Made by a program: the position numbers and the translations under genes. The notes beneath the pieces were generated by a model. It worked only from the letters and a program-made list of their open reading frames with translations, searched no databases and was not told the DNA's origin. Shown here in pieces: positions 44,661 to 53,110 of a stretch of 55,807 bases of DNA (position 1 is its first letter; each line of letters starts with the position of its first letter). Location of the stretch: the NCBI GenBank assembly GCA_011525785.1, contig WYBT01000034.1, positions 1 through 55,807 on the forward strand, written 5' to 3'. The DNA comes from Planctomycetaceae bacterium. GTDB taxonomy: Bacteria > Planctomycetota > UBA1135 > GCA-002686595.

Positions 44661-45788
44661 ATGGCGCGCCGACTCATGCTGCTGCTAGCTCTCCTCTCGG
44701 GCCTCGTCGTCGCCGCGCTCGCGTGGCCGATGGGGCCCGCAGTGCGCGCGCAGATCGACTGGCGCGCGCACGCCGCCGGCCCCGCTGACGAGCTGAGGGT
44801 GTGCTGGGTCGGCCACAGCTTGATGAACGCGCGCGCGCCCGAGCGCGCCGACGCCCGCAATCTGATCGAGCGCGTCGGCGACTTCGCGCGCGCGCGCGGC
44901 CTGCGCTACGACAGCTTCGACCACACCATCTGGGGCGCGTGCCTGTCGATGCTGTGGAGCGGGAAGGCGCACGGGCGCACGCGCACCTTGCCCGAAATGG
45001 CCGCGCAGCGCGCCACGCTGTTCGAGCGCGAGCCCGCCTTCGATGCGCTGGTGCTGACCGAGACCGTGCCGCTCGAGAGCGCGCTGCGCTACGAGCACTC
45101 GTCGTGGTACGCGCAGCAGTTCGCCTGCGCCGTGCGACAGCGCAATCCGGCGGCGCGCGTGTACGTCTACGAGTGCTGGTCGAACCTGCAGGTCGGCGAG
45201 CCGGGCAGCTTCTATCCGCCGGCGAGCGTGTACGACTGGCCCGCGCGGCTGGCGAGCGACCGGGCGCTGTGGGAGCAGGTGGCGGATGAGGCCGCGGCCG
45301 GGCGCGTGCCGACGCCGGGTCTGCGCGGCCGCCTCGAGCGCTGGCTGGGAGTCGAACCGGCGCCGGGCGCGGGCCCGCTGTTCCTGGTTCCGGTGGGAAG
45401 CGTGTTCCGCAAGCTCGCGACGCTTCCGCTCGACGCGCGGCCGCGCTTCGAGGGGCGCGCCCTGCGCGTCGAAGACCTGTTCGCCAACCCCTACATCGAC
45501 TGGCCGAGCGAATGGCCGCTCGCTGCGCCGCTGCCTGCGCAGGCCGAACGCGAGCGCCTGGCCTCCGCGCGCCTGCGCCACCCCGAGCGCGCGCACGACG
45601 ACATCCATCCCAGCGACCTGGGCGTCTACGTCGCGAGCCTCACGCACTTCGCCACGCTCTACCGCCGCTCGCCCGAAGGTCTGCCGTGCGACGTGTCTGG
45701 GCTCGCGCCGGAGGACGCTGCGGCGCTCGCGCGGCTCGTGTGGGAACTCGTGCGCAACGATCCGCGCACCGGCGTGGCTGCGCCCTGA
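44661..45788 (+). CDS. Exported SGNH/DUF4886-like hydrolase
   Basis: 375 residues with an N-terminal signal anchor (LMLLLALLSGLVVAALAW). VCWVGHSLMN stands in for SGNH block I (usual GNSxT), and DALVLTETVPL and RVYVYECWSN follow as strands. DDIHPSDLGVYVASLTHF carries the C-terminal Asp-His. The nucleophile Ser and the Asp-His pair are therefore all seen. It resembles DUF4886-type SGNH proteins rather than the two larger SGNH proteins at 9163 and 27733. Substrate unknown. Confidence 0.65.
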   Translation: MARRLMLLLALLSGLVVAALAWPMGPAVRAQIDWRAHAAGPADELRVCWVGHSLMNARAPERADARNLIERVGDFARARGLRYDSFDHTIWGACLSMLWSGKAHGRTRTLPEMAAQRATLFEREPAFDALVLTETVPLESALRYEHSSWYAQQFACAVRQRNPAARVYVYECWSNLQVGEPGSFYPPASVYDWPARLASDRALWEQVADEAAAGRVPTPGLRGRLERWLGVEPAPGAGPLFLVPVGSVFRKLATLPLDARPRFEGRALRVEDLFANPYIDWPSEWPLAAPLPAQAERERLASARLRHPERAHDDIHPSDLGVYVASLTHFATLYRRSPEGLPCDVSGLAPEDAAALARLVWELVRNDPRTGVAAP

Positions 45789-45853
45789 GCTGCGGCCTCG
45801 AGTTGCGCCCTTGATCGCGAACTGAACCGCGCGCGCAAGTCGCTCGAACGCAC

Positions 45854-47455
45854 TCAGCGCGCGCGCGGCAGTTCGAGCTCGACCCGCGCTCCACGCGGCG
45901 CGCGATTTCCGGCGCGGACCTCGCCGCCCGCGCGCCGCACCACGCGCGCAATCGAACTCAAGCCCAGGCCCGAGCCCCGCCCCGGCGCCTTGGTGGTGAA
46001 CAGCGGCTCGAACAGATGCGCGAGCGCCTGCTCGCTGAAGCCCGGGCCGTCGTCTTCGAACACCAGCCGCAAGGTCGAGGCCGGCGCGCCCGGCAGCGGC
46101 GCGGGCGGTGCTCCGTCCTCGAGGATGACGCGCACGCCGCCGCTCCCCGCCAGCGCATCGCGCGAATTGGCCGCGAGGTTGAGCAGCAGCGACTCGAAAT
46201 CGCGCTGCGCGATCGCGACCTGCGTGTCGTCGGTGCGCACGTCGACCTCGACGCGCACGTTCTCACCGAGCACGCGCCGCAGCGTTCCGGCATGTTGCTC
46301 GAGCTGCGCACGCGCGTCGATCGGCCCCGCGGCCTGATCGGATGGTTGCCCCAGGCTCAACAGCTCGCGCACCTGGGTCTCGGCGCGCGCCAACTCGCGC
46401 TCGAGCTCGGTCAGGCAGTGTTCGGCCGACGATCCCGATTGCACGTCGTGGCGCAAGAGCCCCAGCCAGCCGGCCAGCACCGTGAGGCGGTTGTTGAAGT
46501 CGTGCGCGATCTGCCCCGCGACGCGCCCGAGCGTGTCGAGGCGCTCGAGCGAAGCGACGCGCTGCTCGAGCGCTCGGCGGCGGCGCACTTCGAACACGCG
46601 CGCGAGGTGGCACGCCAGGCTCGAGGCCGCGCACTGGTCGAGCACGCTCCAGTGGCGCTGCGGCCCGACGTGTTCGATGCACAGCACAGCGACGACCTGG
46701 CCCTCGACGCGCACGGGCGCATCGAGCAGCGACGAAATGCCCAGCGGGACGAGGTAGTCGCGCGCGAAGTCGCTGGTGCGCGGATCGCGCTGGCAGTCGT
46801 GGGCTACGAGCGACAAAGTCGACTCGAGCGCGCGCATGTAGCGCGGCGGAGAGATCAGGTGCGCGCCGCTCTCGAAGGAGCCGCGGCTGCGCTGGTAGAG
46901 CACGGCGCAGTCGAGCGCGCTGTGATCGGCGGAGAACTCCCACACGCTGACGCGCTCGACGGCGAGCAACTCGGCGGCCACGCGCGCGAGTTCCTTGAGT
47001 GCGGCGTCGAACTCCCACAGCGCGCTGCGCTGCAGACGCAGCAGCGCCTCCTGCCTGCGCGCGAGCTCGCGCATCAGCGCGCGCCGCTCGGACTCCGACT
47101 GCGGACGCGTCGCGCTCCGGTGGAGTCGCTCGGACACCAGCCGCTCGATCTGGAGCGACTCGGGCTCGCAGTTGCGCGCTCCCGGCTCGCCCCAGCGGAA
47201 GATCACCTCGATCTCGGGGCGCGTGCGCTGCAGCTCGCCGATCTCGTCGTGCGCCCCGGCCCACGGCAGCGGCAGGTCCGCGATCACGAGGTCGACCGCC
47301 CCGCTGGCGAGTTCGCGCTCGAGCGCCGCCCGCGACGCGACTCGCGTGACCGCCACGCGCTCCTGGGCGCCGGCCAGCTCTGCGACGAGCAACTGGCTCT
47401 CGTCGGGCGAGTCGGAGATGTGCACCACACGCCGAGCAGCGACGCTCGCATTCAT
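45854..47455 (-). CDS. Histidine kinase with receiver-like N-terminus and GAF domain
   Basis: 533 residues from the ATG at 47455, selected because GGAGG lies 7 nt upstream (47463-47467). The first 115 residues have a receiver-like pattern (VVHISDSPDESQLL, then LVIADLPLP). A GAF domain follows (about 150-300, with LLDAPVRVEGQVVAVLCIEH). Next come a dimerisation helix with the phospho-acceptor His in GQIAHDFNNRLTV and an HATPase_c domain (LLNLAANSRDAL as N box; DDGPGFSEQ and GLGLSS as G boxes). It is probably cytoplasmic. The cognate regulator is not adjacent, unless it signals to the second histidine kinase two genes away. Confidence 0.87.
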   Translation of the reverse strand: MNASVAARRVVHISDSPDESQLLVAELAGAQERVAVTRVASRAALERELASGAVDLVIADLPLPWAGAHDEIGELQRTRPEIEVIFRWGEPGARNCEPESLQIERLVSERLHRSATRPQSESERRALMRELARRQEALLRLQRSALWEFDAALKELARVAAELLAVERVSVWEFSADHSALDCAVLYQRSRGSFESGAHLISPPRYMRALESTLSLVAHDCQRDPRTSDFARDYLVPLGISSLLDAPVRVEGQVVAVLCIEHVGPQRHWSVLDQCAASSLACHLARVFEVRRRRALEQRVASLERLDTLGRVAGQIAHDFNNRLTVLAGWLGLLRHDVQSGSSAEHCLTELERELARAETQVRELLSLGQPSDQAAGPIDARAQLEQHAGTLRRVLGENVRVEVDVRTDDTQVAIAQRDFESLLLNLAANSRDALAGSGGVRVILEDGAPPAPLPGAPASTLRLVFEDDGPGFSEQALAHLFEPLFTTKAPGRGSGLGLSSIARVVRRAGGEVRAGNRAPRGARVELELPRAR

Positions 47456-47861
47456 CGGAGGGCCTCCAGGAAGGCGGCGGCCGATTCGGAAAGTGCTTCG
47501 GCAGCCGCGGGGTGAACCGATTGTGCGCTCCTGACTGGCCGCGGACAAACGCACAGCGTTGATGCGACCGGCGGCGTCGACTCCGCGGTCGAAATGAGTC
47601 GCCCATCATCCCGCGCCCGCCTTTCCCGCCCGCGGCGCAGCGCCGCAGTCCCGTGCGTGGGAGTTTTGGCTTTGAAGCGTCCCGCGGGGCGCGCCGCGCT
47701 GTGAGGGGCTCCAGAGCGCGCTGCGCCGAACTCGATAGCTCCTCTTCGAGCGCTCGGGAAACGTCCGCCGCCGTCCGCCTGCAGGCCCCGCTCGCTCCGC
47801 ATCCGACCACCGTGAATTCGCACCCTGGCCTCCGCCCGCCGCGGACGAAAGCGCTCGCGCC
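47456..47861. other. Divergent intergenic region, no gene recognised
   Basis: About 400 nt between the divergent histidine kinase and FAD oxidoreductase genes. It holds the kinase's GGAGG ribosome binding site and presumably two promoters. Open frames here have no recognised domain. Confidence 0.5.
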
Positions 47862-49340
47862 ATGACCGTCGCCATCGTCGGCGCCGGCGTGACCGGACTG
47901 TCGCTGGGCTACCTGCTGCTTCAGCGCGGCATCGCCGTGCGCATCTACGAGGCCGCGCCCAATGCGGGCGGGCTCGCCTCGACCTGGCGGCGCGACGGCT
48001 TCGGCTTCGACTTCGGCCCGCACGAGTTCGTCTCCGACAACCCAGCCCTGAAGGCGCTGCTCGAGGAAGTGTGCGGCGACGACCTGCTCAGCGTGCGCAA
48101 GCGCGTCGCGCAGCACTTCCGCGGCCGCGCACTGAGCTATCCGTTCGAGATCGCCGACGTGGTGCGCAGCATGGGGCCGCTGCTGTCGGCGCGCATCGTC
48201 GCCGAGGCGCTGCTCGCGCCGCTGCGCCGCGACCGTTCCGCAACACCGAACTTCGAGAGCTGGACGCGCGCGCACTTCGGCCCGACGCTCTACGACGTCT
48301 ACTTCGGGCCGTACACGCGCAAAGTCTGGGGTGTCGAGCCCACCAGCCTCGATGTCGCCACCGCGCGCTCGCGCATCAGTGTCGACTCGGCCTGGGAGCT
48401 GATGAAGAAGACCCTCGCGCACCAGTTCCTGGGCGAAGAGGAATTCGAGAACCCGCACAGCGAGCTGCGCCACTCGTTCCTGTACGTGCGGCACGGCATC
48501 GGCCGCCTGCAGGAGCACCTCGAGCGCCGCGTGCGCGAGTTGGGCGGCGAAGTGCGCTACCGCAAGCGTTTGGCGAACCTCGAGCGCGACGGGGCGCGCG
48601 TGTGTGCGCTCGAGTTCGAGGACGGCGAGCGCGTCACCGACTTCGACTACTGCGTTTCGAGCGCGCCGCTGCCCGCGGTGGCGAGGCGCCTGCTCGGCGA
48701 GAACGACCCGCGCCGACTGGCGACCGAACGTCTGCCCTTCCGCGGGATGATCTTCGTGTTCCTGCGCGCGCGCGCGCCGCAGCTCGCCGACTACCACTGG
48801 ATCTACTTCCCCGAACCGCGCTGCGTTTTCCAGCGCACGACCGAGTTCGTGCACTTCGGCGCGCAGATGGCGCCTGCGGGCTGCACCGGGGTCGCGTTCG
48901 AAATCGCCGCCAACCCGGGCGAGGCGCTGTGGAACGAGCCCGACGAGCAACTCGCGCAGCGCTGCATCGACGAGTACGTGCGCCTGGGCTGGCTGCGCGC
49001 GCAGGACGTGCTCGGCGCCGATGTGCTGCGCGTCCCGCACGCCTATCCAATTCAAATCAGCGGCTTCCGCCAGACTGCCGACGGCCTGATCGAGGCGCTG
49101 GCGGAGTTCGAGAACTTCGTCACCGTCGGTCGTCAGGGGCTCTTCCGCTACTGCAACATCAACGAGTGCCTCGAGATGTCGATCGAAGTCGCGCAGGCCA
49201 TCGCCGCCGGCCGACGCTCGATCCGCTACCAGCAGGCGTCGAGCTGGATCGGCGCCTTCGCCGAGGGCGGACGCGCCGGGCTCGCGCCGAACGCACCCGC
49301 CGCTCAACCGGGCGCGACGACCGTCGCGGCGCGGCGCTGA
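47862..49340 (+). CDS. FAD-dependent oxidoreductase (amine oxidase / PPOX / UGM-like)
   Basis: 492 residues. The N-terminal dinucleotide fold is AIVGAGVTGLSLGYLL, followed by IYEAAPNAGGLAST and the GFGFDFGPHEF strand typical of the amine-oxidase/protoporphyrinogen-oxidase superfamily. YFGPYTRKVWGVEP and YVRHGIGRLQEHLE resemble UDP-galactopyranose mutase-like members. The C-terminal FAD contact is VTVGRQGLFRYCNINECLEM. The substrate is not determined; a carbohydrate nucleotide or porphyrin are both conceivable. It ends in a hairpin shared with the convergent kinase. Confidence 0.82.
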   Translation: MTVAIVGAGVTGLSLGYLLLQRGIAVRIYEAAPNAGGLASTWRRDGFGFDFGPHEFVSDNPALKALLEEVCGDDLLSVRKRVAQHFRGRALSYPFEIADVVRSMGPLLSARIVAEALLAPLRRDRSATPNFESWTRAHFGPTLYDVYFGPYTRKVWGVEPTSLDVATARSRISVDSAWELMKKTLAHQFLGEEEFENPHSELRHSFLYVRHGIGRLQEHLERRVRELGGEVRYRKRLANLERDGARVCALEFEDGERVTDFDYCVSSAPLPAVARRLLGENDPRRLATERLPFRGMIFVFLRARAPQLADYHWIYFPEPRCVFQRTTEFVHFGAQMAPAGCTGVAFEIAANPGEALWNEPDEQLAQRCIDEYVRLGWLRAQDVLGADVLRVPHAYPIQISGFRQTADGLIEALAEFENFVTVGRQGLFRYCNINECLEMSIEVAQAIAAGRRSIRYQQASSWIGAFAEGGRAGLAPNAPAAQPGATTVAARR

Positions 49341-49366
49341 TGCGGAGCCTGCCCCCGTATCAGCGC
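49334..49366. terminator. Bidirectional hairpin between convergent genes
   Basis: Arms 49334-49345 and 49355-49366 (GCGCTGATGCGG and CCGTATCAGCGC, one G-T pair) with a 9-nt loop. The hairpin contains the stop codons of both flanking convergent genes, so it could terminate both. Confidence 0.55.
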
Positions 49367-50985
49367 GTTGCGCCGCCCAGGCGCGCGTGCACGGCCTCGA
49401 CCGTGCTGCGGAAGGTCGCCACGTCGAAGGGCTTGTGCAGGAAGCCGACGAACCCCGCCTCGGCCTGGCAGCCGCGGATCGACTCGCGCTCGTAGCCGCT
49501 GGTCAGGATCGCCGACAGATCGGGCCGCAAGACGCGCAGCCGGGCGAGCGTCTCGGCGCCGCTGATCCCGGGCATCGACAGGTCGAGCAGCGCGAACGTC
49601 ACGCTGTCCGTGTGCTCGCGCAGCAGTTCGAGCGCGCGCTCGCCGTTCGAGGCGCACAGCACGTCGAACCCCATGCCCTGGAGCAGCCGCTCGATCAACC
49701 GGCGGATGGCGTCCTCGTCCTCGACGACCAGCACGGTGCCGAGCGCGGCGCCGCGAGCGTGCCTCGTCGCACGCGCCGGCGGCGGCGCTGGCGTGAGGAC
49801 CACCGAGGATGCGCACGCCGCGGCCGGAAGCAGAACGCGCACGCGCGTGCCCGCTCCGGGCGCGCTGTCCACGAACAACGCTCCGCCGTGGCCGCGCACG
49901 ATGCCCAGCACCGTCGCCAGCCCCAACCCGCGGCCCGCGCGGCGGGTGGAGAAGAAGGGCTCGAACATGCGCTCGCGCACGTCGTCGCTCATGCCGTGAC
50001 CGTTGTCGGCGACCTCGAGCACGACGAAGCGGCCGGGCGCGACCTCGACATCGGTACGGCTGCCGGCGAGTTCGGCGGGCGAGCACTCCACGCCGCGCAG
50101 GAGCACGCGAATCTCGCCGCCGCCGTCCGCCAGCGCCTCGACAGCGTTGTTGAGGAACTCGCTGACGACCTGCACGATCTGCGCGCCATCGCCTTCGATC
50201 TCGGGCAGGTCCTCGGCCACGTCCAGCTGCACGCTCGCGCTGCACGACTCGGGCAGAGTCAACGCGTCGAGCACTTCGGCCACGAGCTTGCCGAGTTGAA
50301 TCGGCCGGGCGACGAACCGACCGCGGCCCGAGTAGGCCAGCATCTGCCGCGCGAGGTCGGCAGCGCGGCGCGCAGCGAGCGCCGACTCCTGCAACGACGT
50401 TCGCTGCTCGGATTCAGCGGGCGTGAGCGCCAGCGCCATCTCGAGCCGCGCGAGCACGACCGTGAGCAGGTTGTTGAAGTCGTGCGCCACGCCGCCGGCG
50501 AGGATGCTCAGGCTCTCGAGTTTGGCGCTGCGCGCGCGCGTGCGCTCGTGCTCGAGGCGCTCGAGCTCGGCGCGCTTGCGCTCGGTGATGTCGTTGGACA
50601 CCGCCAGGATGGCGCGCGTGCCGTCGGGCAAGCCGACCGTGCGCTCGCGCAACTCGTAGTGCCGGAGCGAGCCGTCCTTCTGGCGGTTGACGACCTCGTG
50701 CTCGAGCACCTCACCGCTGCGCAACCGCGCGAGGTTCGCCTGCACCACCTGCGGCGGCTCGGCGCTGAAGCGCAGGACCGACTGGCCGATCAGCTCGTCG
50801 CGCGTGAAGCCGATCTGCGCGCAAAAGGCCGGGTTCACGTCGCGCACGCGTCCGTCGAGATCGAGGAGCACAACGCTGCTGGGGAGCAGCTCGAACAGCG
50901 CGCGATAAAGCGTCGCCACCGTTGCGGCGGCGACCGCGTGCGAGCCGTCGGCGCCGGGGCCGGTGTGTTGCGGAGCGGATTCCAA
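49360..50985 (-). CDS. Hybrid histidine kinase: PAS, HisKA, HATPase, receiver
   Basis: About 541 residues if started at the TTG at 50985. The frame is open to 51240, but codon use weakens upstream and overlaps an inverted repeat; a GTG at 51126 is the alternative. A PAS domain (LLDLDGRVRDVNPAFCAQIG, then AVSNDITERKRAE) is followed by a phospho-acceptor His in GGVAHDFNNLLTV, an HATPase_c (LNNAVEALADGGG, VADNGHGM, GLGLATV) and a C-terminal receiver with phospho-acceptor D in FALLDLSMPG and conserved K in FLHKPFD. Phosphotransfer within one protein is expected. No membrane span, so a cytoplasmic sensor. Downstream partner not in view. Confidence 0.88.
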   Translation of the reverse strand: MESAPQHTGPGADGSHAVAAATVATLYRALFELLPSSVVLLDLDGRVRDVNPAFCAQIGFTRDELIGQSVLRFSAEPPQVVQANLARLRSGEVLEHEVVNRQKDGSLRHYELRERTVGLPDGTRAILAVSNDITERKRAELERLEHERTRARSAKLESLSILAGGVAHDFNNLLTVVLARLEMALALTPAESEQRTSLQESALAARRAADLARQMLAYSGRGRFVARPIQLGKLVAEVLDALTLPESCSASVQLDVAEDLPEIEGDGAQIVQVVSEFLNNAVEALADGGGEIRVLLRGVECSPAELAGSRTDVEVAPGRFVVLEVADNGHGMSDDVRERMFEPFFSTRRAGRGLGLATVLGIVRGHGGALFVDSAPGAGTRVRVLLPAAACASSVVLTPAPPPARATRHARGAALGTVLVVEDEDAIRRLIERLLQGMGFDVLCASNGERALELLREHTDSVTFALLDLSMPGISGAETLARLRVLRPDLSAILTSGYERESIRGCQAEAGFVGFLHKPFDVATFRSTVEAVHARLGGATR

Positions 50986-51215
50986 GGCTGCTCGGACCGA
51001 TGGATCGGGGAGAGCGCCCGCTGAGAACGCGATGCGACCGTTGCTGCGTGAGCAGTTCGTCGCAACCCGGCCGGCGCTGCACGTGTGCCTGTTCGAGGGC
51101 CGAAGATGATGCGCAACGCGCCGCACGCCGTCGAGTCCGAGGACCTCCGCAACGCAGCTCACGCGCCGAGCGCGGAGCTTGTGCGCCGGTCTCACGTTCG
51201 GGAAGCCGCGGTCCG

Positions 51216-51310
51216 TACGGAGCCTGGAACTCCCCTCCACGATTCGGCCGTGGCGCGGAGATCGGCGACTGCGCGGGTCCGAAGCGTGGAGGGGAGAGCC
51301 AGGCTCCGTA
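51216..51310. repeat. Imperfect long inverted repeat
   Basis: Arms 51216-51241 and 51285-51310 are inverted copies of 26 nt with two mismatches, and the spacer is 43 nt. Core segments are GGAGCCTGG and CTCCCCTCCACG. It lies just beyond the stop of the membrane protein at 51317, in front of the hybrid kinase. It may be a terminator or a small mobile (MITE-like) element. Confidence 0.8.
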
Positions 51311-51316
51311 TCAGCA

Positions 51317-52969
51317 TCACGGCCACAGCGCCGTGCGCTGCGCAGGCCCCCACGGACCGACGCTGAGCAAGTAGCCCGAGCGGTCGGGGAAGCACGCGCG
51401 CAAGCGGCCCCGCGCTGCCTCGCCGTGATCGTGCGCCCAGATCACCGGCGCCGCGGCGAGGTCTGCACGATTGAAAACCCACTCGTCGTGCAGGCTGTGC
51501 CCCTCCTGGTACTGCACGATCACGAGCGCCTTGCGACCCACGAACGTGAGCTCGCGCTCGAGCTGCGCGCGTTCGCGTTCGAAGGCCCGCTCGGGCCGCG
51601 CGCGCAAGTGGCCGCGCGCCACGCACTCGGCGCCGAGCAGGACCAGCACCGCGATCACCAACGCGCGGCCGCGCCGCGCCACGCGGAGGGCCGGCGCGCT
51701 CGCGATGACGCGCAGTCCGCCGACGCAGCACGCCACGATCCAGGGCGCGGCCGGCGCGAGGTAGTGCGCGAGGTCGTAGGCCACGGCGAACACGCCCGCA
51801 GCGACGCACGCGATGACCAGCGCGCCCGTGCGCATCCACCGCTGCCGCAGCGCGAACGGGAGGCCGAGCAGGGCGAGCAGCAGAGGCGCGCCGAGGTAGA
51901 AGCTCCACCACGTGCCGAGCTTCGCGAACGCGTGCTCGCACCAGCCCGCGAAGGTCTGCTGCTGCGCCCACAGGTCATAGGCGAAGCCGGTCCAGAAGGC
52001 CTCGATTCGCGCTGTGGCAAAGTGCGGCGTCGGAGCGGCGTCCTGCCACAGGAACGGCGGCGCGACGGCGTACTGCTCGTCGTGCAGGAAGTACGGCAGG
52101 CGCAGCGGATCGCCGGTGACCGCGCGATTGAGCGTCGCCATCCAGACCGCGCAAACGGCCAGTGGCAGAGCCGCGCCGGCGATGGTTTGCAACACCACGC
52201 GGAGCTCGCGCGCCTGCCAGCGACGCCAACTCCACACAACCAGCACCGCGCCGAGCGGAACGCATGCCAGCGCGCCTTCGAAGGGCCGCGTCAGTGCGAG
52301 CAGCGCTACGCCGACGCCGAGCACCGCCCCGAGCGCGAACGATCCGCGCCGCCAGATCCTCACGCACGCGCCGAACGCGAGCGACGCGCCCGCTGCGGTG
52401 AGCGCGCCGCCCCAGTAGCTCTGGGCCCAGTACGAGGTCGTGGCGTACCGCAGGAGCGCGATGCTCGCGCCGATCAGCGCCCAGCGCCCCGGCAGGAATC
52501 CGAGCAACATCCAGGCGAGCGCTCCGACGAACAGCGCGGCGCCGAACCACACGCCCAACACGGGATCGCCGAGCACCTGACCGAGCGCGAGCGCGAGGCC
52601 CTGGCCGCTGGGGTACTTCGAGGCGTAGACCGGCGAAGTGATGACGTGGAACGACTCGAGCTGCTCGGCGCAGGGCGGCGCGGGGAAGCACAGCCGTCCG
52701 GACGCGAACGTGTCGGCCGCGAGCAGGTAGCTGTACTCGTCGTGGACGCGCGCCATCGGCCACTGGACGAGCAGAGCGCAGGCGAGCGCTCCGGCGAACG
52801 TCGCGGCGGCGAAGATCAGTGACGCGAGCAGCGGGCGACGTCCGAGGGCGTCGAACGCGCGCAACGACGGTGCAGCGACGCGCTGCGTCCAGCGCGGGAT
52901 CGCCACCGCGATCAGAACAGCGCCCGCCAGCGCCGCGAACTCGAGCTGCGTCGTCGTGAGACCCAACAT
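51317..52969 (-). CDS. Polytopic membrane protein, GT39-like
   Basis: 550 residues with about eleven hydrophobic spans. An early extracytoplasmic loop holds VHDEYSYLLAADTFASGRL, an acidic DE motif typical of GT39/ArnT-like enzymes. It is followed by SPVYASKYPSGQGLALALGQV, another common loop of that group. The C-terminal 110 residues are soluble (FERERAQLERELTFVGRK, ending AQRTALWP). It probably transfers sugar or a similar group outside the membrane, donor and acceptor unknown. The similarly built gene at 30137 is not in the same operon. It diverges from the molybdenum hydroxylase genes over about 140 nt. Confidence 0.77.
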   Translation of the reverse strand: MLGLTTTQLEFAALAGAVLIAVAIPRWTQRVAAPSLRAFDALGRRPLLASLIFAAATFAGALACALLVQWPMARVHDEYSYLLAADTFASGRLCFPAPPCAEQLESFHVITSPVYASKYPSGQGLALALGQVLGDPVLGVWFGAALFVGALAWMLLGFLPGRWALIGASIALLRYATTSYWAQSYWGGALTAAGASLAFGACVRIWRRGSFALGAVLGVGVALLALTRPFEGALACVPLGAVLVVWSWRRWQARELRVVLQTIAGAALPLAVCAVWMATLNRAVTGDPLRLPYFLHDEQYAVAPPFLWQDAAPTPHFATARIEAFWTGFAYDLWAQQQTFAGWCEHAFAKLGTWWSFYLGAPLLLALLGLPFALRQRWMRTGALVIACVAAGVFAVAYDLAHYLAPAAPWIVACCVGGLRVIASAPALRVARRGRALVIAVLVLLGAECVARGHLRARPERAFERERAQLERELTFVGRKALVIVQYQEGHSLHDEWVFNRADLAAAPVIWAHDHGEAARGRLRACFPDRSGYLLSVGPWGPAQRTALWP

Positions 52970-53110
52970 CGTCAGTAAGGCGCCAGAGCGAACTCTCCAC
53001 GTTAGCCGCCGCGCAGCCCGGCGCTCGCCGCGTCGCCGCAGCTATCGTGGAAAATCTGCTCTGGCGCCGTACTGCTTGCATCGCCACCCGGACACGGGGA
53101 TCTTGCGCCG

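Noticed and set aside
51127..51240. Upstream extension of the hybrid histidine kinase to a GTG at 51240
   Set aside because: That start lies inside an inverted-repeat arm, and third-position GC is weak until about 50985.
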